From Cordilura impudica (lineage: Eukaryota > Arthropoda > Insecta > Diptera > Scathophagidae): a stretch of 64,000 bases of DNA. The translations under genes and the position numbers were made by a program. Shown piece after piece: positions 35,336 through 47,240 of the stretch (its first letter is position 1; the number at the start of each line of letters is the position of its first letter). The notes under the pieces were generated by a model. The model searched no databases. It worked only from the letters and a program-made list of their open reading frames with translations, and was not told where the DNA came from. The stretch lies in contig OY821517.1 in assembly GCA_963682025.1 (NCBI GenBank), positions 18,750,048 to 18,814,047 of the forward strand. Direction: 5' to 3'.

Positions 35336-35914
35336 CAATCTTAGATTTAAATGTAAAACAGCATAAAAAAGAATATACCATTCTGAAATATTTTGCGCAA
35401 ATAAACATTTCTTAGTGAATCATAATATTTACATATACTTTCATTGTATAAATTGTATGGGAGGCATATAAACTTTTCAGGCACCAATTGCTTTAAATAT
35501 TTAAAATTTTTTCAGATTTGAAAAATATTTTTTTAAGATAAAAGAAAATTTTGAATATAAAATCTCAAACTGTGGTTATTTTATTTTCACTGACAATCCG
35601 TCTAGTTTTATGACAAAGACATTTTTAAACAGCTTGAAAAGAGTTACTGAATAATATTATCAATACTACACAACAAAATTGCAATCAAGGTGTGCACATT
35701 GAATAAAATTCTTTTAGAGTAATATCCTTGCGTCATTTGTTCTATAAATTGACATGTTTGTAATTTAATCATACTTCACATTATCTCATATATTTTTATA
35801 ATAAAAGCTAGTCCATGTAATTTTTTAATGGTTGTTGCTCCATGTGTCTAGACGCTTACTCCGCAATATGTTTTCACTCTGTGGTGTCATTGATTCAAGT
35901 TGCGGTAAATCTTT
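35336..35914. other. no gene seen
   Basis: AT-rich spacer upstream of gene 4, nothing recognised. Confidence 0.4.
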
Positions 35915-36552
35915 ATACCCTATACCATTATATGGTTAGGTTATAATGTGCTGATGTTTGTAACTACTAAAAATATTTGACCTAGACCCATCTTTTATAA
36001 TACCGATCGACTCAGAATCACTTTCTGAGTCAATTTAGCGATGTTTGTCAATCCGTCCGTCTGTCTCTGTATCCATGTAAGCCTTGTAATCAAACTACAG
36101 GCCGCAAATATGAATATATTTTGGTGAAATCGGTTCATGTTCAGACCTAGTTGCCATAAGTTCCAATTTATCATATAGATCTCGATCAAATTGGGTTTGT
36201 GTATGTTTATTACTTCAGTAGTCCCAAAATAAACCCTATAGGAAAATTCGTAGTCATAGCCCCCATACGAAGTTGCTTCCCGATCTACCCTAAAATCTAT
36301 AAAAAAACAAAAAATATTTCACAGATTATTCTCGAATTTGGTTTGTTTATGTTTTTTGCAAAAAAATAAGTGACCCTTCAAAATATGGTCAGGAGCGGTC
36401 TATTTTTCGACCTAGTCCACATATAAATATAGCATCCGATATGAAGTTTTCATATTCGAAGGCAATAAATTTATAACAGTACCAAACCAAATTTGGTTTA
36501 TGCTTATTTTCTATATCTAATTAGTTGGACCTAAGAGATACGGTCTCTAAAA
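35915..36552 (-). mobile_element. family A repeat, copy 6 (end replaced by satellite)
   Basis: From ATACCCTATACCATTATATG to GACCTAAGAGATACGGTCTC. The expected terminal palindrome and CTTACTTGTT are missing; the 18-bp satellite begins there. Confidence 0.75.
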
Positions 36553-37830
36553 AGGTACATTTTGTAAAAAAGTACATTTTGTAAAAAAGTACCTTGTGCT
36601 TAAAAAAAAACCTTTTGTTAAAACTGTACCTTTTGTTAAAAAATTCCTTTTGTTAAAAAAGAACCTTTTGTTAAAAAAGCAGCTTAAAAAAGTACATTTT
36701 GTTAAGAAGTATCTTTACTTAAAAAGTACATTTTGCTAAAAAAGTACCTTTTGTTGAAAAATCCCTTTTGTTAAAAAAGTACCTTATGTTAAGAAAAAAC
36801 CTTTTGTTAAAAAGTTCCTTTTGTTAAAAGAGAACCTTTTGTTAAAAAAGAACCTTTTGTTAAAAATAATCTTTCGCTAAAAAATATCTTTTGTTAAAAC
36901 AGTACCTTTTGTTAAAAAAGTACCTTTTGTTAAAAATTTGTTTTGTTAAAATAGTACCTCTTGTTAAAAAAGCAGCTTTTTTTTTAAAAAAATAGCATTT
37001 CATTAAAAAGTACATTTTCTTAAAAAGTACATTTTGTTAAAAATTATCTTTTCTTAAACAGTACATTTTGCTAAAAAAGTACCTTTTGTTAAAAACTCCC
37101 TTTTGTTAAAAAAATACCTTACGTTAAGAAAGAACCTTTTGTTAAAAAGTTCCTTTTGTTAAAATAGTAGGTATTATAAAGCAGCTTTTTACTTAAAAAA
37201 GTAGCATTTCGTAAAAAAGTACATTTTCTTAAAAAGTAAAAATATCTTTTCTTAAACAGTTCATTTTGCTAAAAAAGTAACTTTTGTTAAAAAAGTACCT
37301 TTTGTTAAAAATTTGTTTTGTTAAAATAGTACTTCTTGTCAAAAAAGCAGCTTTTTTTAAAAAAGTAGCATTTCGTAAAAGAGTACATTTCTTAGAAAGT
37401 ACATTTCTTAAAAAGTACATTTTATTAAAAAGTATTTTTTCTTAAACAGTACATTTTGCTAAAAAGTACCTTTTGTTAAAAATCCATTTTGTTAAAAAAG
37501 TACCTTATGTTAAGAAACAACCTTTTGTTAAAAAAGTTCCTTTTGTCAAAAAAGCACCTTTTGTTAAAAACCACCATTCGTTAAAAAAGTACCTTTCGTG
37601 AAAACAGTACCTTTTGTTAAAAAATTTGTTTTGTTAAAATAGTACCTCTTGTTAAAAAGCAACTTTTTTTAAAGAGTAGCAAAAAGTACATTTTCTTAAA
37701 AAGAATTTTTTGCTAAAAAATTTCCTTTTGTTAAAAAATGTAATTTTTGTTTAAAAAAAATATCTTTCTTTAAAAAAAGGCATTTTATTAAAAAAAAAAT
37801 ATATTTTTGTAAAAAGAATTTTATTTTTTT
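36553..37830. repeat. 18-bp tandem satellite with higher-order structure
   Basis: About 70 imperfect copies of TTTTGTTAAAAAAGTACC. Variant units recur in the same order: a block starting near 36724 (ACATTTTGCTAAAAAAGTAC, later ACCTTATGTTAAGAAA) reappears near 37067 and 37449, giving a higher-order period of roughly 340-380 bp. Lies between an inverted pair of family A-type repeats. Confidence 0.9.
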
Positions 37831-37837
37831 TCGACAG

Positions 37838-38360
37838 GCAACTATATAAGATACCCTATACCATGAGTTTCAAGAAAGAGTCTTAAGTCCAACCATGCCG
37901 GGTGAGGTCATTAGTGAATATAGGAAATTATCATAAACCAAATTTAAGTGTCACTTATCTGTTGTCTGTAGATGTTAATTAGCTATCGAGTGGGAATATT
38001 ATTTGGGGACTAGGTCCAGAAATGGTTAATGTGACCAAATTATCTGAGGGAGTTCATATACATATATATACATTTTAAACCAAATTTTAAAACAACCGAT
38101 GTTTTTGAATTTCTGTTGAATGATAGATTTAGGTGAATATGGGATCCATGACTAAGGATGGTCTTACAAAGTTTGTTTTTGGACTGATATATAATATCAT
38201 ATATCAGATAATATATATATATAATAATATGGTATTTTAAAACGAACTCTTAGGGGAGATTTGTTTGCGGCTAGGGCTGAACATTCAATAACAATCGTCC
38301 TTCAGCCGATCATAATACTTTTGCAATTCTGAGTCGATCGATATCATATAAAGCACTTTC
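37838..38360 (+). mobile_element. family A-related repeat (subfamily A'), copy 1
   Basis: Starts GATACCCTATACCATGAGTT and continues with CATAAACCAAATTTAAGTG, GGGGACTAGGTCCAGAAATG and GATAGATTTAGGTGAATATG, in family A order but much diverged. Confidence 0.5.
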
Positions 38361-38929
38361 ATACGACAATGGATAAGGCTATAACTACAACCGACTCATA
38401 CTTCACAAAACCACATCATAAGAATAATATTATATTTCTCTTATGGTTAAATGCATATTTAAAAACAAAAAATCCATGCTGAAAAAATTTTCCTCTTATG
38501 CCTGAATTTGAATTTAGACCAACTGCCTCTTTGTCAGGATCAATTATTATATAAAAAAAAGGTAAAAAGAATTGAAAATAAAAGAAATAATAGTTGCCAA
38601 AGGGTGGTCATCAAAGTTAAAATCAATTTCTGATACAGAAACGTGGGGAGGTCGAAAAGTATTAGCCAGCACTTTTTGGACTTTTAATAATTTTTTTTTT
38701 AAATTTTCTAAAAAATACAAACAAATTGTGCCTATCTATAACAATGTAAAGTGTCGGGCCAATGTCAAACTATAATAAATTAAAGCAATTATTTTGCCAG
38801 TAATAATAATTTTTATTGAGAAGTTGCTCAGGGGAATTCAATGTTTTTTTTTCATTTCAACATTTGCCTTTGAGGTTTCAAAAAGGAATTGGACCTTATC
38901 AATTTTAATAGGGACCCCCATCACAGCAC
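38361..38929. other. no gene seen
   Basis: The frame 38572-38775 has no recognisable domain and sits in repeat-like AT-rich sequence. Confidence 0.35.
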
Positions 38930-39206
38930 TAATTATGACCAACTAGCTAATGAAGCTATGATTAGCATTATGATTAATTATTGGCAATACTGTTTAGATA
39001 TTGTTTTAGTTTATCGATTGGTGTTAGCAGAGAAGAAGACTTGTTTTCTATGGTATAGATAAATTGTGAATGAAATTTTATATTTTCTATTTGACTACAA
39101 ACTAAAATACAAATCAATGCATATGTGTCTATAAAAACAGAAACATAACAAGTATTTTATTACAAAGTAATAATGAATAAATATGTAAACAAATTGATTC
39201 TCAACA
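38930..39206 (-). repeat. 3' LTR of the copia element
   Basis: Begins TGTTGA directly after the polypurine tract. The length of about 277 bp is approximate because the terminal CA cannot be fixed without a second LTR. Confidence 0.6.
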
Positions 39207-39255
39207 CTTCCACTTTTGTTTAAATAATTATTCATTCATTTAGATTAGATAATAT

Positions 39256-42200
39256 TTATAATTTCTTTATGTTATTAAATTGTTGCTTTAAGAGCGGCTT
39301 TGTAATAATATCAGCCAATTGTTCTGTTGTTGGCACATACTTAAGTTGAACACCTTTATTTTCATATACCTCACGAATGAAATGGAACTCTACCTCAATA
39401 TGCTTGGTTCGTTTGTGAAACTGTGGACTCTTAACAAGCTTATGGCACTTTGATTATCCAAACATAAAATGGGAAGTTAACAACCGTTGCACCCAAATTA
39501 GCTCCTTAACGCATTCACAGGCTGCCATGTATTCCGCTTCGGTAGTAGAGAGCGCTATTGTCTGCTGTTTTCTTGAAGACCACGAAATCGGACCTTCCGA
39601 TAACATTGTAACAAAACCACTAGTTGAATGTCTATTTTCCGTGTCCCCAGCATAATCTGAATCTGAATAACAAATTAAAGATAAGTTGTTAGATTTTGAA
39701 AATTCAATCCTTGGTCAATAGTTCCGCAGAAATATTTGAAAATACGCTTCAGTCCAGCAAACATGTTCAACATTATAGGAATCCATAAAACGAATTGCAT
39801 ATGAAACAGCAAATGCAATATCTGTTTTTGTTGCTATTGCGAGATACATAAGTGATCCAATTGCTTCTCGATATGGAAACTTGACATTATGTGAATGGAT
39901 ATTTGATGCTTTAACATGAATAGCAGGTGTATTCACTATTCTAGCATCTTGAATATTAAACTTTTGAAGCACTTTTTTTACATATGCAGTTTGACGAACA
40001 CATATCTTGTTCGGTTGTTGTATTATCTCCATTCCTAAATAGAAGAGCGAACTAAATACTTTAACGTCAAACTCGCATCTCAAACATTTTATAAAATCTT
40101 CAGTTACATCTTTTGATTCTGCAGCAATTAACCATCATCAATGTATATAGCCAGAATGATTTTCGTCTTTTTAATTTCCCCAGTAAAGACACAAGAATCT
40201 GCATTGCTTACCTTAAAATTGAACTCCTTCAGAATTTCTGTGAACCTTTTGTTCCAACTTCTGGATACCTGCTTAAGTCCATAGAGATTTCAATAAAGTT
40301 TGCAGACTTGATCACTACCATCGTCATATCCGATAGGTTGATGCATATATATATCTTCCTCTAGTTGACCGTACAAAAAAGGTGTTTTTATATCAAATAT
40401 TGTGAGAAAATAATTTAAAGATGCACTCAAGGCTAAAATTGTTCGAATAGAAGTAAATGGACTAAAGGTCTCCTCATAATCTATTCTTTGCTTTTGGGTA
40501 AAACCTCGTATAACTAACCGGGCTTTAAATCGTTCAATATCACCATCTTGGTTTCTTTTGATTTTGTATACCCACTTGCTAGACATTGCTGTTTTTGCTT
40601 TAAGTAGCTGTACCAAGTTCCAAGTTTCATTAGTCATAAGAGATTCAAACTCTTCATGCATGGCTTGCTTCCACTGCAACCTAAGCTTACTATTTACTGC
40701 TTCTTGGCAGTTCTGAGGTTCATCATAATCGGCCATTATTGCACAATTTATAATATTCTGAATCGGACTCTTCTTTCTTGAACGTAAATTGTACCGACTA
40801 CCTTGTACTTCATGATCATTGTCTATAACTGTATTTTGTTCTTCTAAGTCATTTTGAGCATCCTCAAATTCCTCTGTAGACTCAATTTCTAGTGTAGGGT
40901 TTTCCATAGATTTATTCCCTCAGAATGTCATGATTGGTACAATCCACGAAATTCTCTCGCACTATAATATCCTTTTCAGATTCTCTAATTCTCTCTAGAT
41001 TCTCTCTCGTGAAATTTCTAACCGTTTTCCAAGAGGTATCCAAATTCGATAACCCTTACAGTTAGTTGTCTTGATATCCAACGAAAACACCTTTCTTGGA
41101 CTTTGGATCCAATTTTCTACGTTTTTCTTGTGGAACATGAACCAAAAACATGGAACATAAAAATATTGTTTGTCTTTCTGTGGACTCTTTCCTGTTTTAT
41201 TTAATGTAAATACGACACAATTAACTGCCTCTCCCCAGTAATTAATATTAATATTAATATTCTAGCTGCTTCTACCAAAGTTCTCATGTCTCTTTCGGCT
41301 CTACCGTTATGTTCCGGTGTATATGGTGTAGATTTTTGGTGTATAACTTTGTATTTACGTAAAATATTACAAACCTCTTTATTAGCATATTCCGAGCCAT
41401 TGTCTGACCGTAATATTTTACCCTTCGCGCCTTTATCTGCTTCTTCTTGATCAAAATATTTAGATATTACTTGCGGTACATCGGATTTGGCTTTGATGAA
41501 GTAAACGTAATGATAGTTTGAAAAGTCATCTCGAAAAACAACCATAAAACGAGATCCACCAAATGATTTTTCTTGCATCGGCCCACAAAGATGAGTATGC
41601 ACCAGGCTTCCAACTTCTTTGGCTCTGTTTAGGCTTTCAGCAAATGCCATTCTGTGTTGCTTAGCAATTACACACCCTTCACAAAAGAAATCGTCACCTG
41701 AATATTTAATATTTTGCCGCATCAACACATGTTTTATGTGATCTTCGCCTTGATGGCACATTCTTTCATGACATAGTTGCAAAGAACTGCCTTTTACTCC
41801 AACATTTGTTTTAACTTCTACTTCTTGAACTTTTAGCAGCAACTTAAAGAGTCTTGAATTTTCTCTTATTCCTTTAAGATAAATTTTACCTTCGCGTTTA
41901 AATACGCATTCATTTGCTTCGGCTTCCATAGTATACCATTTATCCAGACATGCATTTCTAGAAAAAAGATTTAGTTTGATTTGATTTCCATCAAATGCCT
42001 TTACATAAACATCACCCTTACCAAATGCAGGAATGACAGCACCATTTCTAACTCTTATACTTTTTGGGGTGTCAGAGTGAACTTAATTTTGATCTTCTGA
42101 AGAAACTACGAATAAATGCTCTCCGATAAAAGCATCGCCTTCACGAGACTTCTTAAAATTTTTGTTGGGACAATCTCGTTTCCAATGTCCGAATTTATTG

Positions 42201-42790
42201 CAGATGAAACATTTACCTCTTAAATTCTTGTTACCATTTTGATTTTGTTGACTATTTTTGAAATTCTTCTTAAAGTTTCTTTGTAGTAAGCTTCGGTCTT
42301 CGAGGGTTGAATTCCTAATCTGGATTCCTCCATACACAATCCTGATGTTAAATTTTTTAGAGTTCGTTCCTCTTTCACCGTAGCTTCCCTTGATGCAAAG
42401 AAATGTTTGAAATCTTCCGGCAACGTCATCATAATCTTGGTTATAAGCATATTATTTGAAATTTTCTCACCAAGATCTTCAAGCTGCTTTGCCATCTTCT
42501 GTAAAATAGAAATGTATTCAGAAATTGCATCTTCAGGAACTTTCTCATATTGGAAAAATTGTTGTTGAAGCAAATGTATCGACGTCTCAGATTTCTGTTC
42601 GTAAATGCTTTCGAGAACAGACCACATAGCTACCGCTGAATCACAACTTAGTATATGCAACATTGGCTCCTCACCCATGGATACCACCAGAGTCTTTTGA
42701 GTTTTGGCGTCTGCAAAATTCCAGCTATTTAAATCATCACCAGCTTCCTCAGGCTTTTCACGAACTCCATTTAAGTCTTAAGATGAAAAC
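39256..42790 (-). pseudogene. copia gag-pol polyprotein, heavily broken
   Basis: Gag: about 42790-42080, with LNSWNFADAKT before SMGEEPMLHIL and the zinc knuckle CFICNKFGHWKRDC near 42200. The protease Asp-Ser-Gly region is not found; the reading jumps from the end of gag to NGAVIPAFGKGDV. Integrase: 41929-41201 with the His-Cys motif (HERMCHQ, CEGCVIAKQ) and RSDNGSEY and NGRAER. The first catalytic Asp is replaced by His at 41593-41591 (VHTHLCGPM). Reverse transcriptase: 40907-40290 with FKARLVIRGFTQKQ and FDIKTPFLYGQLEE, stopping after QVCKLY. 40083-39715 continues to the connection region. RNase H pieces (ALSTTEAEYMAACE near 39520, LADIITKP near 39300) end with a stop at 39258-39256. Many stops and frameshifts. 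Confidence 0.87.
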
Positions 42791-42860
42791 ACTTTATTTA
42801 AGAAAAGTCAACACTATTATAGTCAATATTTTCTCAACATTAAAAATGAGTGATTAATCG

Positions 42861-43448
42861 TAAATAAATACTAAAATATTGAGGATCTGACTCAGAGATT
42901 TCAGGAGGTAAAAAAGTATTACCGAGCCCTTACCCTGCCCTTAGGGCCGGGGCTTGGTCTTCTCCCATACTATAATTCATTTTTTTTTTTTCATTTAAAA
43001 AATAAATTGTAGGAGGCCAAAATTTTTTTTAAAAACACCTCATTCATCCTTATATTATTTAGACACTACGGGTAAGATCATACGAACCAGTCCGAGGACC
43101 TAACACTTTTACGTGGTGATGTCATAGGCCCAGTTCTGTCACAGGTCACTTTCGGTTATTTACCCAGCCAATGACATTGCCATGTAAAAGTGAAAGATCC
43201 TATGACCCGTTCCTATGACATTTCCCGTATGGGAATATATGAGAAACAAAATAATTTGCCTATAATAATTGCTGAAAAATTTGTTTAGTTTTACCAAAAG
43301 TTTACTAATTTTTACCATTCAGTGCTTTTTACTTTCAATGTACACTTTTATTTAATAAAAATAAATTTTTTTCCTTCTTTTTGTCATTTTGAAAATAAAT
43401 TATATCCAAATTCAGCAGCCTGGTTACATACATTACTTAGTCTTCTAT
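42861..43448. repeat. non-coding stretch with inverted repeats
   Basis: 42920-42960 is a GC-rich near-palindrome (ACCGAGCCC...GGGCTTGGT). 43104-43221 contains CACTTTTACGTGG with an inverted partner CCATGTAAAAGTG, and CCTATGAC repeated. These may be ends of an unrecognised small element. No gene. Confidence 0.4.
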
Positions 43449-43865
43449 TCACCTTCTGGCTTGCCTATTTCTTGGTCTTCTATTCATGTAAATATTGAGA
43501 ATTTGAACAGTGGATGAAGCTACATTAATTAAACATGTTCTATGATAACCAGAACTGCTTCTGGGACTACGTAAAAAAAATTCAGCATAATGTGGAATAC
43601 TCCATAATGTTTTATCATTGGCAGAACGTGAAATGCGATCTGTAAAAATAAGCAAATATAAATATATTAAAATTATAATAAATATAATGGAATATTTACT
43701 TGATCTGTCATTGTATTTGTATGACTCCATACTATCAGGTAAATCAATTTCTTTAAAGTTTAGTAGTTCAGCTTGTTTTTCCATATTTGGCAAATCGTCT
43801 CCTTGAATGACATACACAAGAGTTGCCAGTAGAGTTATGACAAAAATTTTATTTAACATTAACAT
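43449..43865 (-). CDS. small secreted protein, MBF2-like family, gene 5
   Basis: Exon 1 43865-43700 and exon 2 43639-43449, with a 60-bp phase-1 intron (GTAAAT...TACAG). The product is 118 residues. The signal peptide is MLMLNKIFVITLLATLVYV; the position matching the exon-1 cysteine of genes 1, 3 and 4 is now YKYND. Exon 2 opens NRISRSANDKTLWSIPHY, followed by AEFFLRSPRSSSG. One cysteine remains (RTCLIN). After the STVQILNIYMN tail shared with genes 4 and 6 there is an extra basic extension RRPRNRQARR, perhaps from loss of the original stop. The first of two possible ATGs is chosen because it aligns with the starts of genes 2, 4 and 6. Confidence 0.75.
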   Translation of the reverse strand: MLMLNKIFVITLLATLVYVIQGDDLPNMEKQAELLNFKEIDLPDSMESYKYNDRSSKYSIIFIIILIYLYLLIFTDRISRSANDKTLWSIPHYAEFFLRSPRSSSGYHRTCLINVASSTVQILNIYMNRRPRNRQARR

Positions 43866-43889
43866 AATTATTATAATTTTTTAATAATG

Positions 43890-44026
43890 AGTGTGAAGAC
43901 TACTAAATTAACTTTCGATTACTTTATATTTATAGGCGGATTCCTTTGTTCAACATATAGTAAGTAATTGCTATTACTTATCACTTTCAACGAATTGCAA
44001 CAATCGTGTTACGAAAGTAAATTTTA
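43890..44026 (-). promoter_or_regulatory. promoter region of gene 5
   Basis: Minus strand: AAATTTACTTTCGTAACACG at 44023-44004, TATAAATA at 43934-43927, initiator block TTAGTAGTCTTCACACTC at 43907-43890. Confidence 0.65.
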
Positions 44027-44039
44027 CTACAATTTTACA

Positions 44040-44385
44040 TTTTAATATAAAGACAGCACCAGTTCGATTAACAAATAATTTTATCGCCCAATAAAACAAT
44101 TTATAAGCTAAATTTTCTTAGTGAATTAATATATTTCGAAAAAAGAAGTATAGGAGGTATATAAAGGAAAAAACTTTTTTTTGTTATTTTAACTAAATTT
44201 TTTATGAAATTACACAATTTTGCTAAAAAAAATAAAGACCTGAAATGGAAATCGGATATATGAAAATAAGATCTTAAGCTTTCCACAACAAAAAATTCAA
44301 GGAATGAATTCTCTGACCGTATTTTGTTGAATCCAATAATTTCTTGTTTTTCCAATTCTTTTTCTGCTTAAAAGAATTAATTTAT
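44040..44385. other. no gene seen
   Basis: AT-rich; the minus-strand frame 44355-44101 has no recognisable features. Confidence 0.4.
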
Positions 44386-44789
44386 AAAGTGTGCGAAGTT
44401 AGCCGCCCATTTTTGGAAATACAATTTTTTGAAGAAAGAAATTTTGGAATCTGTACGTTAACTTTCGTGTTGCGTAAAAATATTGATATCGTTTAATAAC
44501 GTTGATATCGCGGAAAAATGTTTTTCGTTCTCATTTGCATACGTTATGGTTTGCGAGATATCTCATTTGGAACAATGTTTAGAACAACTAGAATAACCTA
44601 GAACAACCGCCAAATTTTTTTTCCAAGAGTGGGGTGCAAAGTTTAAAATTCGTTTTTTTCGATGTACCGATACAAATTATATTTTAGAAACTCATCGTTG
44701 TGGAACATTGTAGAACAATCCTAGAACAATTCAGAACAATTTTCAAAAAATTGTATTTCCAAAAATGGGGGGCTAACTTCACACACTTT
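44386..44789. mobile_element. 404-bp MITE with ~50-bp inverted ends
   Basis: Left AAAGTGTGCGAAGTTAGCCG and right (reverse complement) AAAGTGTGTGAAGTTAGCCC; the match continues through CCCATTTTTGGAAATACAAT. The interior repeats the phrase GAACAATGTTTAGAACAA / GAACAATCCTAGAACAATTC. The target duplication is unclear. No gene. Confidence 0.8.
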
Positions 44790-45084
44790 AATTAATATTT
44801 CTCATATGTTTATGATTTATAATTATTTCTACTTCACGAAATTATTAAATTTTCAGGCGTAATAAAATTTAACGTTTGATGGTGAAAAATATAATAATAT
44901 ATATATTAACACGTGGAGATAGTTTTTTGTACCCCTTTCTAAGCAAAATGCGCGCACGCAGGAGTGTGAAGTTTGACATATTTATGGTTTATATGGAGAG
45001 GAGGTGCGGAATTATAAAATTTATGTATAACATGTGTCAAAAATATAGTAAATCAAATAAAATAAAATATTAATAATAAATATA
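44790..45084. other. no gene seen
   Basis: AT-rich; the frame 44876-45073 is not convincing. Confidence 0.35.
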
Positions 45085-45360
45085 AGAGTTAAAGGAATGC
45101 TAATCAATTATAGCCAATTCACAATTCATCGAATTTCATTATAATTGTATATAGCCCTATGTTTAATTGTGAGTAGCTAAAATTGATAGGCATAGGCTCA
45201 TATAAAATTATTTATTAACAAACCCATTTATATCTTCTGTGTGCAACAGATATTTATAATGAAATTTAATGAATTTTATTTAAGAATTCATAATATTTTT
45301 TATATAAAAAATAAAACTTCCTCGAATTTGCAATCGAATTTCTAGTGCTGGGCTATGTTA
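45085..45360 (-). repeat. family D repeat, copy 3
   Basis: Contains TGCTAATCAATTATAGCCAA and ends CCTCGAATTTGCAATCGAAT / TCTAGTGCTGGGCTATG, related to the opening of copy 1; order partly rearranged. Confidence 0.4.
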
Positions 45361-45689
45361 GTATATAATAATTTTATCTGATAAATTACATAAAAATTTC
45401 AAGCCATGATAGCAAAAATAGCTTAATTGACATAATATTCGATTTACATATTTTAATTAATCTGTTAATTACTATCATTTGAATCATCTGTCAAAATTTC
45501 AGCAAAAACAGCTTTAGTTTAAGTGCAGATTTTTAAGGTGTTAACGATGAAGTAAAAAACCTCCCACAAAATTTTGATTTTGGCATTATTTTCACAATGA
45601 TGGCAATGATGGTAATTTCCTCCAAAGTTTGTAGAAGAAAATAAGACAGACAAAAGAAATAAAGTTAAAGTAGGCTTAGGCGACAATTC

Positions 45690-45900
45690 AATACCCTATA
45701 CCATAAGTTCCAGGAATGGGTCTTAGATCCAAAAATTATCATGTCCTTGCCATACTGGTTGAGGTTATCAACTGACATATAAAATAAGCATATACATACT
45801 AAATTTAAATGAGATTTCTAAGTATCCTCCACAAAAAAAGGACATCCGAAGAATTTAAATAGAGGCCATTATTGGTTACCGAATTTAGTGAAAAGATGCA
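45690..45900 (+). mobile_element. family A' repeat, copy 2 (partial)
   Basis: ATACCCTATACCATAAGTTC, GGTCTTAGATCCAA and TATAAAATAAGCATATACAT match the start of 37838-38360. Confidence 0.5.
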
Positions 45901-46084
45901 TCGTACCCAAGCAATTTACTATGGGCCTGCCACAGAATGGAAATTGTCATTCATAGATATTGTGAATGACATTGTAATTAGTACTTAAAATTTCATGATG
46001 TATCAAATCTTCGAAATTGATTTTTTTTCAACCATTTTTAGTTCTAAAAAATATTAATTCTTCATGGTGATTTTTAAGTCCGAC
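45901..46084. other. no gene seen
   Basis: Short AT-rich spacer. Confidence 0.35.
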
Positions 46085-46504
46085 ACCCCACTGTACAGAG
46101 AGTATAATTTTTGTCATTCTGTTTGTAAAACATCGAAAAAATAATAATCAACCCCATAAAATTATACATTATTGATCCTTATAACGACTGTCTGTCCGTC
46201 TATCTGTTCACATCATGCTCATTCATAAAATTAACTATTTACCGAGATAAACTTAGGATAATATTGTTTGTCATTAATTTGAACAAGTCGTTAATTGAAA
46301 TTGGGTAAATCGGGCATAATTGTGGTAAGATATGACCTAAAATGTGGAGACACCTCGAAAAAATTTCAGAAAATCAATATGTTTGTCATAAACATTTACA
46401 ATCAAATTGTTTACTTTTTCAAATATTTTCCTCACATTTGTTATAAATGGTGCAATAAGTCCAGACATTTATGTATAATAGAATTTAAAACTCTTACTTG
46501 TTTC
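46085..46504 (+). mobile_element. family B repeat, copy 1 (empty-site relative of the LINE target)
   Basis: Order: CTGTACAGAGAGTATAAT, TTGTCATTCTGTTTGTAA, CTGTCTGTCCGTCTATCTG (about 46190), CATCATGCTCATTCATAAAA, ending AAAACTCTTACTTGTTTC. Around 46196-46230 it is the uninterrupted counterpart of the site where the R1-like LINE inserted at 47240/53634. Confidence 0.7.
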
Positions 46505-46928
46505 ATTTTATACTCTGAATGTTATATATTTTTATTTTCTTTTCCCAATTTAAACTTTTGTAAACTCAAAATATCTTTTCGTCTTTTAATATCAATTATC
46601 GCATTTTAATATCTTTTGTGAAATTTTACGCTCTATAGACGTATTTATGGTTTAATGAGTTTGAGCTGATGGTTTTAACTACTATAATACGTGACCAAGA
46701 TCTTTTATTATACCAATCGACTTAGAATCATTATCTAAGTCCATATAATGTTATCCATTCGTTCTTATGTCTGTATGTCCAATTGAAAATATATTATGGT
46801 AAAATGTTGTAAAAAGATTTTATCGGCCATAGAACAATCGCTATTCAAATATGTGACAATCGGTGTATGTTAAGACCTAGCCCTATACAACTGGCCCAAT
46901 CGAAATGTCTGTGGTCACAAGCATTAAC
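46505..46928 (-). mobile_element. linker plus family A' repeat, copy 3
   Basis: 46505-46600 matches 55432-55473 plus 56307-56360. The A' part begins near 46630 (TATTATACCAATCGACTTAG, ATGTTATCCATTCGTTCTTA) and matches 56515-56650. Confidence 0.5.
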
Positions 46929-47135
46929 CGCCTAAGTCGAAAATCATGCTTTTGAGAAAAATAACTTTTTATATAAATGTAATGGGGCTTCATTACGACT
47001 TAGGTCAGAATGTTTTCATTAATAACTTTTTAATAAACAGTGTCAGAGAAATGGGGATTTCTCGTAAATATAAATCGTTTTTAGTAGAATGTGATAGCAT
47101 ACATAACTCAAATCGTTCTTAAGTCGACTTAGGCG
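46929..47135. mobile_element. family C MITE, copy 1
   Basis: 12-bp inverted ends CGCCTAAGTCGA at 46929-46940 and 47124-47135. Interior starts AAATCATGCTTTTGAGAAAA. A second copy at 53847-54805 holds a nested repeat. Confidence 0.65.
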
Positions 47136-47240
47136 ATTATGGCTTCTGACCACAGTATTATGTTTATCGATAGAATTATTAATTCTAATAATTCTCGAGT
47201 CCATATAGCGATGTCCGTCCGTCCGACTGTCCGTCTATCT

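Larger units (their letters stand above)
38930..42860 (-). mobile_element. copia-type LTR retrotransposon, decayed
   Basis: Order on the minus strand is gag, integrase, reverse transcriptase, RNase H, the Ty1/copia order. The 3' LTR starts TGTTGAGAATC at 39206 after a polypurine tract AAAAGTGGAAG (39217-39207). Its other edge is uncertain, near 38930. I could not find a matching 5' LTR upstream of gag; that side appears lost. Confidence 0.85.

Noticed and set aside
38572..38775. Small basic frame as a gene
   Set aside because: No promoter, splice or domain evidence; AT-rich repeat surroundings.
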